A stretch of 40,659 bases of DNA from Paludibacteraceae bacterium (GTDB lineage Bacteria; Bacteroidota; Bacteroidia; Bacteroidales; Paludibacteraceae), in contig JAFOYE010000033.1 of the NCBI GenBank assembly GCA_017391525.1, positions 1-40,659 on the forward strand. Direction: 5' to 3'. Shown in pieces: positions 16,543-26,073 of the stretch. Under the pieces are notes generated by a model. That model saw nothing but the letters and a program-made list of their open reading frames with translations. It made no database searches and was not told where the DNA came from. Numbering within the stretch: position 1 is the stretch's first letter; each line of letters starts with the position of its first letter. A program made the translations under genes and the position numbers.

Positions 16543-17371
16543 AAGCCTTTGTGCTTGTTTGTTGGCTATTGGTTGTACCGCTTGTTGTTCAACAAGAGAA
16601 TACCAACTAACCATTTTGCATACCAATGATACTCATTCTCAAGTTGAACCATTAGAGGAGGGAAAGAGAGATGAGTTATGTGGTGGGTATGCAAGAAGGA
16701 TGGGTTTTGTGCAGCAAGCGCGTTCTAAAGATCCTAATATACTCCTATTTGATGCCGGTGATTTTTCTCAAGGAACACCTTATTATAACTATTATCATGG
16801 CCGTATTGAAATAGATGCTATGAATAGAATGCAATACGATGCTATCACCTTGGGTAATCATGAATTTGATTATGGTGTTGATACATTGGCTCAGGTGTTG
16901 AAAATGGCCAATTTTCCAATCGTTTGCTCCAATTATGATGTGACTAGTACGGCTTTGGAGGGAATAGTATTGCCTTATACGGTGATCAACCGTTCAAACT
17001 TGCGTATTGGTGTGTTTGGTATCGGTGTGAATCCAACTGGATTAATTTCAGATAAAAATTTTGCGCCAATCAAATATTTAGATCCAATAGAGACCGCTCA
17101 AAAAATAGCACATCTATTACGATATGAAGAGAAGTGTGATGTGGTGATTTGTTTGAGTCATCAAGGAACTCACCCTATGACAGGCAAAAATGTGTCAGAT
17201 ATTGAGTTGGCGGAGAAGACTCAAAATATAGATGTCATCATAGGTGCACATACGCATAAAGTAGTCGAAAATCTGTATGTAACAAATTTGAACGGAGATT
17301 CAGTTTTATTGGTTCAAACGGGTAAGGCGGGTGCCAGAATAGGCGAAATAACATTGAAAATAGGCCAATAA
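16517..17371 (+). CDS. Secreted or lipoprotein metallophosphatase, 5'-nucleotidase N-domain type
   Basis: This 284-residue calcineurin-like phosphoesterase has the metal motifs of the UshA/5'-nucleotidase N-domain: HTNDTHSQ, DAGDFSQGTP, GNHEFDYG, SHQG and GAHTHK. A hydrophobic signal precedes Cys residues (LLAIGCTACC), so it is probably lipidated. The separate 5'-nucleotidase C-terminal domain that binds the base is missing. In several Bacteroidetes that domain is encoded by a neighbouring gene, but none is adjacent here. Two ATGs (16517, 16520) are equally possible. The start lies inside mutL, so expression probably depends on the mutL transcript. Confidence 0.88.
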   Translation: MMIYRSVFRSLCACLLAIGCTACCSTREYQLTILHTNDTHSQVEPLEEGKRDELCGGYARRMGFVQQARSKDPNILLFDAGDFSQGTPYYNYYHGRIEIDAMNRMQYDAITLGNHEFDYGVDTLAQVLKMANFPIVCSNYDVTSTALEGIVLPYTVINRSNLRIGVFGIGVNPTGLISDKNFAPIKYLDPIETAQKIAHLLRYEEKCDVVICLSHQGTHPMTGKNVSDIELAEKTQNIDVIIGAHTHKVVENLYVTNLNGDSVLLVQTGKAGARIGEITLKIGQ

Positions 17372-17392
17372 AGGCACAAATATCCCAAAAAA

Positions 17393-17424
17393 TTTGCATA
17401 TTCCAAAAAAAAGTAGTTACTTTG
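17393..17424 (+). promoter_or_regulatory. Promoter of acpP
   Basis: TTTG at 17393-17396, a 20-nt spacer and TTACTTTG at 17417-17424, one mismatch from TAnnTTTG. The leader is about 60 nt. Confidence 0.65.
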
Positions 17425-17487
17425 CAGTCGATTTCAAGATTAAGTAAAAACTAAAAACAAATACTAACAAATTAATTACAAATTATT

Positions 17488-17724
17488 ATGTCAGCTATTG
17501 AATCAAAAGTAAAAGCAATTATTGTTGATAAATTGGGTGTTGAGGAATCACAAGTGACTCTAGATGCTAGCTTCACAGCAGATCTTAATGCAGATTCTCT
17601 TGACACAGTTGAGTTGATCATGGAATTTGAGAAAGAGTTTGGTATCTCTATTCCAGATGAGGACACAACTAAGATCAACACTGTTCAAGATGTAGTTGAT
17701 TACATTGAGAAACTTCAAGCATAA
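17488..17724 (+). CDS. acpP: Acyl carrier protein
   Basis: This 78-residue acidic ACP carries growing acyl chains for fatty acid and lipid A synthesis. The phosphopantetheine attachment site is Ser37 in [15 protein letters not shown]. All four helices of the ACP fold can be assigned. It has its own promoter and is followed by a strong hairpin and then fabF, the usual order. Its product feeds LpxA and LpxD, encoded earlier in the window. Confidence 0.97.
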   Translation: MSAIESKVKAIIVDKLGVEESQVTLDASFTADLNADSLDTVELIMEFEKEFGISIPDEDTTKINTVQDVVDYIEKLQA

Positions 17725-17748
17725 TTTTGTAGAAGAATTCTAACTTTA

Positions 17749-17780
17749 GCGAGTTTGTAAGGTAATTCTTACAGACTCGC
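17749..17780 (+). promoter_or_regulatory. Strong hairpin between acpP and fabF
   Basis: A 13-bp stem (GCGAGTTTGTAAG / CTTACAGACTCGC, one T-G wobble) closes on GTAATT. No proper T run follows, so it is more likely a partial terminator, or an RNA-stabilising or processing structure that lets acpP mRNA exceed fabF mRNA. The fabF ATG is 18 nt beyond it. Confidence 0.6.
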
Positions 17781-17797
17781 TCAGTCTATTTGTGTAT

Positions 17798-19051
17798 ATG
17801 AATGCAAAGCGTGTTGTAGTTACGGGATTGGGTATGGTAACATCATTGGGTAATGATGTTCAAACGACGTGGAATAATTTGCTCGCGGGCGTTAGTGGTG
17901 CTGGTGAAGTATCCCACTTTGATCACTCTAATTTTAAAACTCATTTTGCTTGTGAGGTAAAAGATTTAGATGTATCCAACCTGTTTGATCCTAAAGAGCA
18001 ACGCCGTTATGATCGAAATATACATTATGCTGTCCATTCAGCAGAGCAAGCCATTAAGGATGCTGGAATCAGTATAGCTGATGAAGATGCATATCGCTAT
18101 GGTATCATCTACGGTTGTGGAATGGGTGGTGTACACACTATGGATACGAATATAGCAGGCTATGGTGCAGGAGATGGAATACCTCGTTTTAGTCCATTCT
18201 TTATTCCTATGATCATTCCTAATATGGCATCAGGAATGTTGGCTTTGCGTTATGGTTTTCGAGGTGTCAATTTCACTACAACCTCTGCATGTGCAAGTTC
18301 CGCTCATGCGATAGCTAATGCATATTACCACATTCGTATGGGATTGGCAGATGTCATTCTCACGGGAGGAAGCGAAGCTGCTATTGAGGTATCAGGTTTG
18401 GGAGGATTCAATGCATTGCATGCTATATCCACACGCAATGATTCTCCTCAGACAGCATGTCGTCCTTTCTCTGCATCGAGAGATGGTTTTGTGTTAGGCG
18501 ATGGTGCAGCAACCTTAATTTTAGAAGATTACGAGCATGCCAAAGCACGTGGTGCAAAAATCTATGCTGAGATTGTCGGAGCTGGTATGACCTCAGATGC
18601 CTATCACATGACTGCTTCTGATCCTGAGGGTAGAGGTGCTATCGAAGCTATGAAAATGGCTATTAAGGAAGCTGGTATTACATATGATCAAGTGGATTAT
18701 GTGAATGCTCATGGTACATCCACTCCAGTAGGTGATGTAGCTGAGGTTAAAGCTATCAAAGAGGTGTTTGGCGAGCATGCTTATGATTTGAATATCACTT
18801 CATCTAAGTCTATGACGGGTCACTTGCTAGGTGCAACGGGTGCTGTAGAGGCGATTATTTCTATTCTTTCGTTAAAGCACCAGGTGGTTACTCCTACAAT
18901 CAACCACGAAGAGGGAGATGAAGATCCAAATATCGATTACAAACTGAATTTCACCTTCAATCAAGCGCAAGAGCGTGAGATTCGCTATGCGATGAGCAAT
19001 AACTTCGGTTTTGGAGGACATAACGCAAGTCTATTGTTCAAAAAACTTTAA
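17798..19051 (+). CDS. fabF: 3-oxoacyl-ACP synthase II
   Basis: FabF is the elongating condensing enzyme of type II fatty acid synthesis. The 417 residues match the family. The catalytic Cys is in TTSACASSAHAI, and the two His residues are in NAHGTSTPVGD and SMTGHLLGATGA. The C-terminal NNFGFGGHNASL loop is intact. The start is the ATG at 17798 rather than an in-frame GTG two codons earlier. It is co-transcribed with acpP through the intervening hairpin. Confidence 0.97.
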   Translation: MNAKRVVVTGLGMVTSLGNDVQTTWNNLLAGVSGAGEVSHFDHSNFKTHFACEVKDLDVSNLFDPKEQRRYDRNIHYAVHSAEQAIKDAGISIADEDAYRYGIIYGCGMGGVHTMDTNIAGYGAGDGIPRFSPFFIPMIIPNMASGMLALRYGFRGVNFTTTSACASSAHAIANAYYHIRMGLADVILTGGSEAAIEVSGLGGFNALHAISTRNDSPQTACRPFSASRDGFVLGDGAATLILEDYEHAKARGAKIYAEIVGAGMTSDAYHMTASDPEGRGAIEAMKMAIKEAGITYDQVDYVNAHGTSTPVGDVAEVKAIKEVFGEHAYDLNITSSKSMTGHLLGATGAVEAIISILSLKHQVVTPTINHEEGDEDPNIDYKLNFTFNQAQEREIRYAMSNNFGFGGHNASLLFKKL

Positions 19052-19116
19052 GACTTTTAGAAAACAACGCGACGTGAGTCGCCATATATATTAACTGTTT
19101 TATTTTTTAAGGTATT

Positions 19117-19311
19117 ATGATTATTTCAAAAATTGGTGAGAACGCAGGTTTGATCTGGAATGCACTACAAGGTGGTGCTCTCACATTGAAAGCTTTGAAG
19201 AAAGCTACAAAATTGAAGAACGACGAACTTTATCTTGCTTTGGGCTGGTTGGCTCGCGAGGGTAAAGTATCTTTCACTGAGGGTGAGGATTTGACTATCA
19301 CACTTCTCTGA
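19117..19311 (+). CDS. Small winged-helix protein (DUF2582 type)
   Basis: This 64-residue protein is a single winged helix-turn-helix domain: GENAGLIWNALQ (helix 1), LTLKALKKATKL (helix 2), NDELYLALGWLAREGKV (recognition helix), then a two-stranded wing (SFTEGEDLTITLL). It fits the DUF2582/PF10771 family, common in Bacteroidetes and of unknown function. With no sensor domain it may bind DNA or a protein partner. It sits 65 nt after fabF and has its own terminator. Confidence 0.85.
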   Translation: MIISKIGENAGLIWNALQGGALTLKALKKATKLKNDELYLALGWLAREGKVSFTEGEDLTITLL

Positions 19312-19320
19312 TTACTTTAG

Positions 19321-19353
19321 AAGGCTGTCCAACATTGTTGGCAGCCTTATTTT
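19321..19353 (+). terminator. Terminator after the winged-helix gene
   Basis: The stem AAGGCTGTCCAAC / GTTGGCAGCCTT has one bulged base and an ATT loop, and is followed by ATTTT. Confidence 0.85.
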
Positions 19354-19366
19354 GACTATACGATTA

Positions 19367-19421
19367 CGCACTATTCACGCACAATAGACGGACAATAAGC
19401 GCACTATTCACGCACAATAAC
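19367..19421 (+). repeat. Degenerate 11-bp tandem repeat upstream of asd
   Basis: Five consecutive 11-mers: CGCACTATTCA, CGCACAATAGA, CGGACAATAAG, CGCACTATTCA, CGCACAATAAC. As a result a 20-bp sequence occurs twice at a 33-bp distance. It ends 17 bp before the asd ATG, where a promoter or leader would be expected. No consensus promoter is visible nearby. Confidence 0.85.
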
Positions 19422-19438
19422 CGTATAATTAACATATT

Positions 19439-20461
19439 ATGACAATAGCTATCGTAGGCGCATCAGGCGCTGTAGGACAAGAATTACTCAAGATTCTAGA
19501 GGAGCGTCAGTTTCCTGTTTCTCAACTTCGACTTTTCGGCTCTGCACGTAGTGCAGGCTCTACATATACTTTCTGCGGCAAAGAATATACCGTAGAAGAA
19601 CTTCAACATGGTGACCAATTCAAGGGCATTGATATCGCTTTTGTTTCTGCTGGTGGCGGTGTTTCTCGTGACTATGCAGAGGATATCACTCGTCATGGTG
19701 CTATTATGATTGACAACTCATCTGCTTTTCGTATGGATCCTGAGATTCCATTGGTGGTTCCAGAGCTCAACACTGAGGATATTGAGCAAGCACTTGCTGA
19801 GGGTGGCAGACGTATCATCGCAAATCCTAACTGTACTACCATCATCATGGCTGTATGCTTGAAGGCTATTGAGGAGCTCTCTCATATCAAACGTGTGCAT
19901 GTGTCTTCATATCAATCAGCTTCAGGTGCGGGTGCACAAGCTATGGCAGAGTTGGAGGAGCAATACCGTCAAGCGCTCAACGGTGAGGAGGTTAAACACC
20001 AGAAGTTTGCTTATCAATTGGCATATAACTTGATTCCTCAGATTGATGTCTTTGGCGATGATGATTATACTAAAGAGGAGTTAAAGATGTACCACGAGAC
20101 TCGCAAGATCATGCACTCAGATATCGCTGTTTCTGCTACTTGCGTGCGTGTTCCTTCTCTTCGTGCACATAGCGAGGCTGTTTGGGTAGAGACAGAGAGT
20201 CCGCTCACTCCAGAGCAAGTACGTGATGCTATGGCTAAGGCGCAGGGTGTACAAGTAATGGATGATCCAACTCTAAACACTCAATACCCTTATCCAATGC
20301 CATTGTATTTGAGTGGAACAGACGATGTGTATGTAGGTCGTATCCGCAAGGACTTGGCTAATGAGAATGGTATCACTTTTTGGTGTGTAGGCGACCAAAT
20401 TCGCAAGGGTGCAGCTCTCAACGCAGTACAAATAGCAGAGAAGATCATTAGTAAGCAATAA
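19439..20461 (+). CDS. asd: Aspartate-semialdehyde dehydrogenase
   Basis: Asd reduces aspartyl phosphate to aspartate semialdehyde, the branch point to lysine, diaminopimelate, threonine and methionine. The NADP-binding motif is [11 protein letters not shown] at residues 7-17. The catalytic nucleophile is C132 in [10 protein letters not shown]. The substrate-binding region ([12 protein letters not shown]) and the His in [12 protein letters not shown] are present. The 340 residues fit the bacterial family. It is followed by a strong bidirectional hairpin and appears monocistronic. Confidence 0.96.
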   Translation: MTIAIVGASGAVGQELLKILEERQFPVSQLRLFGSARSAGSTYTFCGKEYTVEELQHGDQFKGIDIAFVSAGGGVSRDYAEDITRHGAIMIDNSSAFRMDPEIPLVVPELNTEDIEQALAEGGRRIIANPNCTTIIMAVCLKAIEELSHIKRVHVSSYQSASGAGAQAMAELEEQYRQALNGEEVKHQKFAYQLAYNLIPQIDVFGDDDYTKEELKMYHETRKIMHSDIAVSATCVRVPSLRAHSEAVWVETESPLTPEQVRDAMAKAQGVQVMDDPTLNTQYPYPMPLYLSGTDDVYVGRIRKDLANENGITFWCVGDQIRKGAALNAVQIAEKIISKQ

Positions 20462-20484
20462 GTTAAATATATGTACTAAATAAT

Positions 20485-20515
20485 AAAGCCACACCTGAAT
20501 GTGTGGCTTTATTTA
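20485..20515. terminator. Bidirectional terminator between asd and metG
   Basis: A perfect 10-bp stem (AAAGCCACAC / GTGTGGCTTT) closes on CTGAAT, with A-rich and T-rich flanks. It serves convergent asd and metG. Confidence 0.9.
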
Positions 20516-20535
20516 TATATAATAAGGTGATATGA

Positions 20536-22611
20536 TTACCCTACTTGGCTACCGTTCTTAACTGGAGAAGTGACGGTGGTTACTACCAACTTGCCGTCTG
20601 CATCCACAGCTGAAAGAATCATACCTTGTGACTCAATACCCATCATCTTACGAGGTGGGAAATTGGCCATAAACAGAATTTGTTTACCTACCAAAACAGA
20701 TGGATCAGGATAGCTTTGAGCGATACCACTCAAGATCGTGCGCTCGCCCATACCATCGTCCAAACGGAACTGCAACAAGCGGTCAGACTTCTTCACTGGT
20801 TGGCAATCAAGCACAGTAGCTACACGGATATCCATCTTGCAGAAGTCATCGAAAGTAGTAGCCTCTTTGATAGCCTCTGGCTTCCAGTTCTTGAGTGCTT
20901 CTTGTTTTTCAGCCTCTTCGTTTGCAGCTTTGATAGCTGCAAGGCGGTCGAGTTGTGTTTGGATTGTAGCGTCCTCAATCTTCTCAAAGAGTAGAGTTAC
21001 TTCGCCCAATTCTTGAGACTCTTGGAGGAGGTTGATGTTACCTAACTCTTCCCACTTGAGCTCCTTCATGTTGAGCATGTCGCGGAGTTTAGCTGAAGAG
21101 AATGGAAGGAATGGTTCGAAGGCAATGCTGAGGTTAGCTGCGATTTGGAGAGATAAATGGAGGATAGTTGCAGTACGCTCCATATCGGTCTTAGCCACTT
21201 TCCATGGCTCGGTATCAGCCAGGTACTTGTTACCAATACGTGCGAGGTTCATAGCCTCTTTTTGTGCATCGCGGAAGCGGAAATCGTTGAGTAGTTTCTC
21301 TACTTCAGCCTTCACGTTTTGGAACTCAGCGATAGTAGCTTGGTCATACTCGTTGAACTGACCAGCCGCAGGCACCTTGCCATCGAAGTACTTCTTGGTG
21401 AGTACGAGAGCACGGTTGATGAAGTTGCCGTAGATAGCCACGAGCTCGTTGTTGTTGCGAGCTTGGAAGTCAGCCCAAGTAAAGTCGTTATCTTTGGTTT
21501 CAGGCGCATTGGCAGTCAGCACATAGCGCAAAACATCTTGTTTACCAGGGAAATCCACGAGGTACTCGTTGAGCCATACTGCCCAGTTGCGAGAGGTTGA
21601 GATCTTGTCACCCTCGAGGTTGAGGAACTCGTTAGAAGGTACATTATCAGGGAGGATATAGCTGCCTTCAGCCTTGAGCATAGTTGGGAAAACGATGCAG
21701 TGGAAGACGATATTATCCTTACCAATAAAGTGGAGTAGGCGGGTAGATGGGTCTTTCCACCATGTCTCCCAAGGACCGAGTTCTGGTTTAGCGTCGCAGA
21801 GCTCTTTGGTGTTGGATATATAGCCGATAGGTGCATCGAACCATACATAAAGCACTTTGCCTTCAGCACCCTCTACAGGCACTGGTATACCCCAATCAAG
21901 GTCGCGGGTCACGGCGCGTGGACGTAGACCGCTATCGAGCCAAGACTTACATTGGCCATAGACATTAGGACGCCACTCTTTGTGCTCTTGGAGAATCCAC
22001 TCCTCTAACCATTGTTGATATTGATCTAGTGGAAGATACCAGTGCTTGGTCTCCTTTTTGGTGAGTGCGTTTCCGTTTATGGCGTTGTATGGGTTGATAA
22101 GCTCGTCTGGAGAGAGGGTAGCGCCACACTTCTCACATTGGTCGCCGTAGGCACCTGCTGCGTGGCAACGTGGGCACTCGCCGCGGATATTACGGTCGGT
22201 GAGAAACTCCTGAGTCTCAGGATCATAGAACTGCTCAGAGGTTTGCTCTACGAACTTATTGTTGTCATACAAGTGGCGGAAGAAATCCGATGCAAGCTTG
22301 TGGTGAGTCTTGCTAGTAGTACGTGAATAGACATCAAAGGAGATACCGAAGCCCTCGAATGAGTCCTTGATGATTTGGTGGTAGCGGTCTACGACTTGTT
22401 GGGTAGTGATACCCTCTTTGCGTGCGCGAATGGTCACTGGCACGCCGTGCTCATCGCTACCTCCTACATAGAGTACAGGTTCACCTTTGAGGCGAAGGTA
22501 GCGAACATAGATATCAGCAGGCACATACACACCTGCCAAGTGTCCGATATGTACAGGACCGTTGGCATAAGGTAGGGCTGCTGTTACAAGTGTACGTTGA
22601 AATGATTTCAT
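20536..22611 (-). CDS. metG: Methionyl-tRNA synthetase with C-terminal tRNA-binding domain
   Basis: This 691-residue class I synthetase charges initiator and elongator tRNA-Met. The HIGH motif lies in [14 protein letters not shown] and the KMSKS equivalent is KISTS. A zinc knuckle with CPRC and CEKC pairs lies near residues 145-162. Residues of about 585-691 are the EMAP/Trbp111-like OB-fold domain ([16 protein letters not shown]), which aids tRNA binding and dimerisation. The gene follows cdaA after 12 nt in the folP-cdaA-metG operon. Confidence 0.97.
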   Translation of the reverse strand: MKSFQRTLVTAALPYANGPVHIGHLAGVYVPADIYVRYLRLKGEPVLYVGGSDEHGVPVTIRARKEGITTQQVVDRYHQIIKDSFEGFGISFDVYSRTTSKTHHKLASDFFRHLYDNNKFVEQTSEQFYDPETQEFLTDRNIRGECPRCHAAGAYGDQCEKCGATLSPDELINPYNAINGNALTKKETKHWYLPLDQYQQWLEEWILQEHKEWRPNVYGQCKSWLDSGLRPRAVTRDLDWGIPVPVEGAEGKVLYVWFDAPIGYISNTKELCDAKPELGPWETWWKDPSTRLLHFIGKDNIVFHCIVFPTMLKAEGSYILPDNVPSNEFLNLEGDKISTSRNWAVWLNEYLVDFPGKQDVLRYVLTANAPETKDNDFTWADFQARNNNELVAIYGNFINRALVLTKKYFDGKVPAAGQFNEYDQATIAEFQNVKAEVEKLLNDFRFRDAQKEAMNLARIGNKYLADTEPWKVAKTDMERTATILHLSLQIAANLSIAFEPFLPFSSAKLRDMLNMKELKWEELGNINLLQESQELGEVTLLFEKIEDATIQTQLDRLAAIKAANEEAEKQEALKNWKPEAIKEATTFDDFCKMDIRVATVLDCQPVKKSDRLLQFRLDDGMGERTILSGIAQSYPDPSVLVGKQILFMANFPPRKMMGIESQGMILSAVDADGKLVVTTVTSPVKNGSQVG

Positions 22612-22623
22612 ATTGTTTTGTAG

Positions 22624-23403
22624 TTATTTATTTTCTGTTTTTACACCAAAGAGTGGTTGAATATACTGTGTTTCTAGTTCTTCGATAGTAACGTGATGAA
22701 TATCTTCTTCTTTAGCAATAGATATTTTGCCAGTTTCTTCTGATATAACAATGATTAGTGCATCGGATTTTTCGGCAAGTCCCAATGCTGCACGGTGTCT
22801 AAGTCCATAAGATTGAGGTAGATCTGTGCGTTTAGAAACTGGTAGGATACAAGCTGCGGCTGAGATCTTTCCGTTGTTGATAATCATAGCTCCATCGTGT
22901 AATGGGGTGTTTTTAAAGAAGATATTTTCAATAAGGCGTGCAGATAAGACAGCATCTATTGTTTCTCCAGTATCTTCATACACCTTGAGTTCTTGTTGTG
23001 TTTTGATGACTATGAGTGCTCCAGTTTTGGTTGCAGCCATATGTTTACATGCATTAACAATGGAATCCGCTTGGAGTTGGGCGTTCTGTAGCTGTCTAAC
23101 TCTAGACCAGCGATCTTTAAAGCGTTCGAAGTTAAATTGTGAACCTATTCTGTAGAAGAACGAACGAACTTCTTCTTGGAAAATGACGATAAGTGCGATA
23201 GCTCCTACGCTGATGAAACGATCAAAAAGCGCTCCAGTTAATTCCAAATCAAACAAATAAGTAACGATGAGCCACATGATCACGAAGGTCAAGATACCCC
23301 AAAATAGATTGTTGGCACCAGAACGTCGTAATACACGATACATAACAAAAAGCAGTAAGGAAACTAATAGAATATCAATTATGTCTTTAATACCGAGTAT
23401 CAT
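22624..23403 (-). CDS. cdaA: Diadenylate cyclase CdaA
   Basis: CdaA makes c-di-AMP, a second messenger for osmotic and cell-wall control. Three N-terminal membrane segments (residues of about 1-90) precede a DAC domain with its DGA (PLHDGAMII) and RHR (GLRHRAALG) motifs. The 259 residues match membrane-bound CdaA/DacA proteins. The folP-cdaA neighbourhood is frequent in Bacteroidetes. No phosphodiesterase or receptor gene for c-di-AMP is in this window. Confidence 0.94.
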   Translation of the reverse strand: MILGIKDIIDILLVSLLLFVMYRVLRRSGANNLFWGILTFVIMWLIVTYLFDLELTGALFDRFISVGAIALIVIFQEEVRSFFYRIGSQFNFERFKDRWSRVRQLQNAQLQADSIVNACKHMAATKTGALIVIKTQQELKVYEDTGETIDAVLSARLIENIFFKNTPLHDGAMIINNGKISAAACILPVSKRTDLPQSYGLRHRAALGLAEKSDALIIVISEETGKISIAKEEDIHHVTIEELETQYIQPLFGVKTENK

Positions 23404-23404
23404 A

Positions 23405-24229
23405 CTATTTGTTATTAGTCAATTTAAAAATTTCTATTGCTTGTTTAGTTGCAGCCACGTCGTGCACACGTAGAATATTGGCTCCTCGTTCAAGTGCAAT
23501 AGTTTGAGCTGCAATCGTAGCAGGGAGGACTTGATCGGGTGTGGTGTTGAGTGGTTTATATACCATTGATTTTCTAGAAACTCCCACAAGTATCGGGGTG
23601 TCTAGCGTTTCTTTCAGTATATCTAGTTGTTGTAATATACTATAATTTTGTTCGACAGTCTTATTAAAGCCAAATCCAGGGTCAACGATAACATCCGCTA
23701 TACCTAGTTTATGCAGTGTATCTAACTTTCGTTCAAGAGATGCAAGCATCTGTGATAGAGGGTTATTGTAGGATTCAATGGGTTGTATATCAACTGAATG
23801 TGTTAAAATATATGGTGTATGGTATTTGCACAATACACTCCACATTTTATCGTCAGCCTCTCCGCCATATACATCATTGATAATGTCAGCTCCAGCTAAT
23901 AGTGCCCGTTCTGCAATATCGGCTCTAAATGTATCCACAGAAATGATAATATCTTTCCAATGACTACGTATAGCAGTGAGCGCAACGGATAATCTCTTCC
24001 ACTCTTCTTCTGCTGTTACTGGTGTAGAATTAGGGCGTGTAGAACAAGCTCCAATATCCAATATATCAGCACCTTCGGAAATGAATTTTTCGACAGTAGT
24101 AAGTATCTCATTTTCCGATAGAGAACTACATGATGTGTAGAAACTATCGGGTGTAATATTCACTATCGCCATCACTCGTGGTAAGGATAGATCTAGCAGA
24201 TGATTATGTGTGCGAATATAGTTGCGCAT
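23405..24229 (-). CDS. folP: Dihydropteroate synthase
   Basis: FolP condenses p-aminobenzoate with dihydropterin pyrophosphate and is the target of sulphonamides. TIM-barrel motifs are present in order: IVNITPDSFYT, DIGACSTRPNS, IISVDTF, IINDVYG, VIVDPGFGFNK, VGVSRKS and LRVHDV. The likely start is the ATG at 24229, giving 274 residues. An upstream in-frame TTG (24280) would precede the promoter. The -7 box ends only 8 nt before this ATG, so the mRNA probably has almost no leader. cdaA starts 1 nt after the stop. Confidence 0.95.
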   Translation of the reverse strand: MRNYIRTHNHLLDLSLPRVMAIVNITPDSFYTSCSSLSENEILTTVEKFISEGADILDIGACSTRPNSTPVTAEEEWKRLSVALTAIRSHWKDIIISVDTFRADIAERALLAGADIINDVYGGEADDKMWSVLCKYHTPYILTHSVDIQPIESYNNPLSQMLASLERKLDTLHKLGIADVIVDPGFGFNKTVEQNYSILQQLDILKETLDTPILVGVSRKSMVYKPLNTTPDQVLPATIAAQTIALERGANILRVHDVAATKQAIEIFKLTNNK

Positions 24230-24237
24230 TTTCCGTG

Positions 24238-24269
24238 CAAAGTTACAAAAAATCTGCTGATTAAACGAA
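24238..24269 (-). promoter_or_regulatory. Promoter of folP-cdaA-metG
   Basis: On the minus strand TTCG (24269-24266), 20 nt and TAACTTTG (24245-24238). The -33 box is one base off consensus. The -7 box ends 8 nt from the folP ATG. Confidence 0.65.
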
Positions 24270-24346
24270 TAAATCAACAAAAAACCTTGAAAAACAGAGC
24301 ATTTTTTTGGAAAAAGTACCTTTTATTTGTTTTTTTTAGTGAAAAA

Positions 24347-24378
24347 TTAGTGTAAATCAGTTTTTTTGTGTAACTTTG
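24347..24378 (+). promoter_or_regulatory. Promoter of gldJ
   Basis: The -7 box TAACTTTG at 24371-24378 is good. The -33 region (TTAG at 24347-24350) is weak. Confidence 0.6.
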
Positions 24379-24418
24379 CAAGCTGAAAAATCTATAGATG
24401 ACAAAAAAACTCAAAATT

Positions 24419-26050
24419 ATGAATATCAAAATTGTATCAAAGACATTGATTTTTGCTGCAGTACTCGCATTGGGTGCTTGTGGTGCTACTACAAAGAAAG
24501 ACCTTAACACTAAGACTTCGTTCTGGACAGGTTGGAAGAACTTTGACCCAACAACTACTCGTTTCGAGGCTTATGAAGGTAATCTTGCTCAAGCTCCAAC
24601 AGGTATGCTTCCTATTCTAGGTGGAACATTCACTATTGGTCAGCAAGACGAATTCATCACAGCTCCTCGCAATAGTGATCGTCGAACAATTACCGTTAGC
24701 TCTTTCTTTATGGATAAGTATGAGGTAACCAATATTGCATGGCGTGAATATTTGCAATGGAATCAATTTGTGTTTGGAAATACAAGACCTGAGTTAGTAG
24801 AAGCTTTACTCCCAGATACTACTGTTTGGCGTGATGAGATGGCTTACAATGAGCCATATGAGGAGTATTACTTCCGTCACCCAGCTTATAGTTTCTATCC
24901 AGTAGTAGGTGTTTCTTGGGAGCAAGCTATGGCATATTGCCAATGGCGTACTGACCGTGTGAACGAGAACTTCTTGGTTTCTAACAAGTACATAGAGTTG
25001 CCTCCATACAATATGTTGCGCCCTATGACTCGTGAGGCAATAGATGAGATGCTCGTTGCTGCTGGTCATACTAACACAGAGGCATATGTAACTACAGTTC
25101 AATTGCCATATGCAACTGCGTTGAGCTATGGTTATGATGGACCAGAAGAATCAGTTGTAGAGATGTATCACCTATCTTATGAGTGGATTAGAGATCATTT
25201 CGTATTCAATACTGAAAAATATTTGAAGAGCAAAAATTACAACCCAACTCTTGGTGCGGCAGCACGTACTAATGCTCATGACATTACTCGTAAGTTGAAT
25301 AGTGCCGACGGTTTGTTGTTGGTAGGTTATCGTCTTCCAACTGAGGCAGAGTGGGAGTATGCTGCGTTTGCTCCTGTAGCCGATGAAGATGGTCTTCCAA
25401 CAGAAGGTAAAATCTATCCATGGTCAGGTTATTACCCACGTGACTTGTCTCCTAAGACAAAGGGAAAATTGATGGCCAACTTTGTTCGTGGTAAAGGTGA
25501 TATGATGGGTGTTGCTGGTGATCACAACGATGGTTATGTTATGACAGCACCTGTTGATGCTTATGAGCCAAATGATTTCGGTTTGTACAATATGGCTGGT
25601 AACGTTAATGAGTGGGTATTGGACGTATATCGTGAGACCTCATTCGAAGAGATGACAGAGTACAACTCATTCCGTGGTAATGTGTACAAAAAACTTAAAA
25701 AGGATAAAAAAGGCAATTTGATTTTGACCGATTATGGTACACTTGCAGTAGAGTTTGGCGCATCAGATGATAAACGTAATTATCGCGATGGTGATGCATC
25801 TTCTCTATTTGACACTGATTATCCACTTGATACTGTAGGATTGTCTGAGGAGCGAAAAGCTACTATCAAGCATGATCCATCTGATATTCTTATTCCTCGT
25901 ATCAACGATGAGACACGCGTATACAAAGGTGGTTCTTGGAAAGATCGTATCTATTGGTTGAATCCTACAACACGTCGTTTCAAACAACAAAACGAATCTT
26001 CTAGCACAATTGGTTTCCGCTGTGCAATGAGTGTTTTGGGTAAAGAGTAA
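24419..26050 (+). CDS. gldJ: GldJ-like lipoprotein of the type IX secretion system
   Basis: This 543-residue lipoprotein (signal ending in LALGAC) has a formylglycine-generating-enzyme/sulfatase-modifying fold: GTFTIGQQ and FFMDKYEVTN near the N-terminus, a central RLPTEAEWEYAAFAP, NMAGNVNEWVLD, and a final GFRCAMSVLG. The pattern DTTVWRDEMAYNEPY...RHPAY...PVVGVSW...WRTDRVNE matches GldJ more than GldK. GldJ is needed for gliding or type IX secretion, forming outer-membrane-associated rings with its paralogue GldK. An ATG 7 codons upstream (24398) is also possible. No other gld, por or spr genes are in the window. Confidence 0.85.
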   Translation: MNIKIVSKTLIFAAVLALGACGATTKKDLNTKTSFWTGWKNFDPTTTRFEAYEGNLAQAPTGMLPILGGTFTIGQQDEFITAPRNSDRRTITVSSFFMDKYEVTNIAWREYLQWNQFVFGNTRPELVEALLPDTTVWRDEMAYNEPYEEYYFRHPAYSFYPVVGVSWEQAMAYCQWRTDRVNENFLVSNKYIELPPYNMLRPMTREAIDEMLVAAGHTNTEAYVTTVQLPYATALSYGYDGPEESVVEMYHLSYEWIRDHFVFNTEKYLKSKNYNPTLGAAARTNAHDITRKLNSADGLLLVGYRLPTEAEWEYAAFAPVADEDGLPTEGKIYPWSGYYPRDLSPKTKGKLMANFVRGKGDMMGVAGDHNDGYVMTAPVDAYEPNDFGLYNMAGNVNEWVLDVYRETSFEEMTEYNSFRGNVYKKLKKDKKGNLILTDYGTLAVEFGASDDKRNYRDGDASSLFDTDYPLDTVGLSEERKATIKHDPSDILIPRINDETRVYKGGSWKDRIYWLNPTTRRFKQQNESSSTIGFRCAMSVLGKE

Positions 26051-26073
26051 TCAAAATCTTAAAATTAAATATT

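Noticed and set aside
19367..19421. Possible CRISPR array
   Set aside because: Repeats are 11-bp degenerate units without unique spacers, and no cas genes are present. The same applies to 38520-38563.
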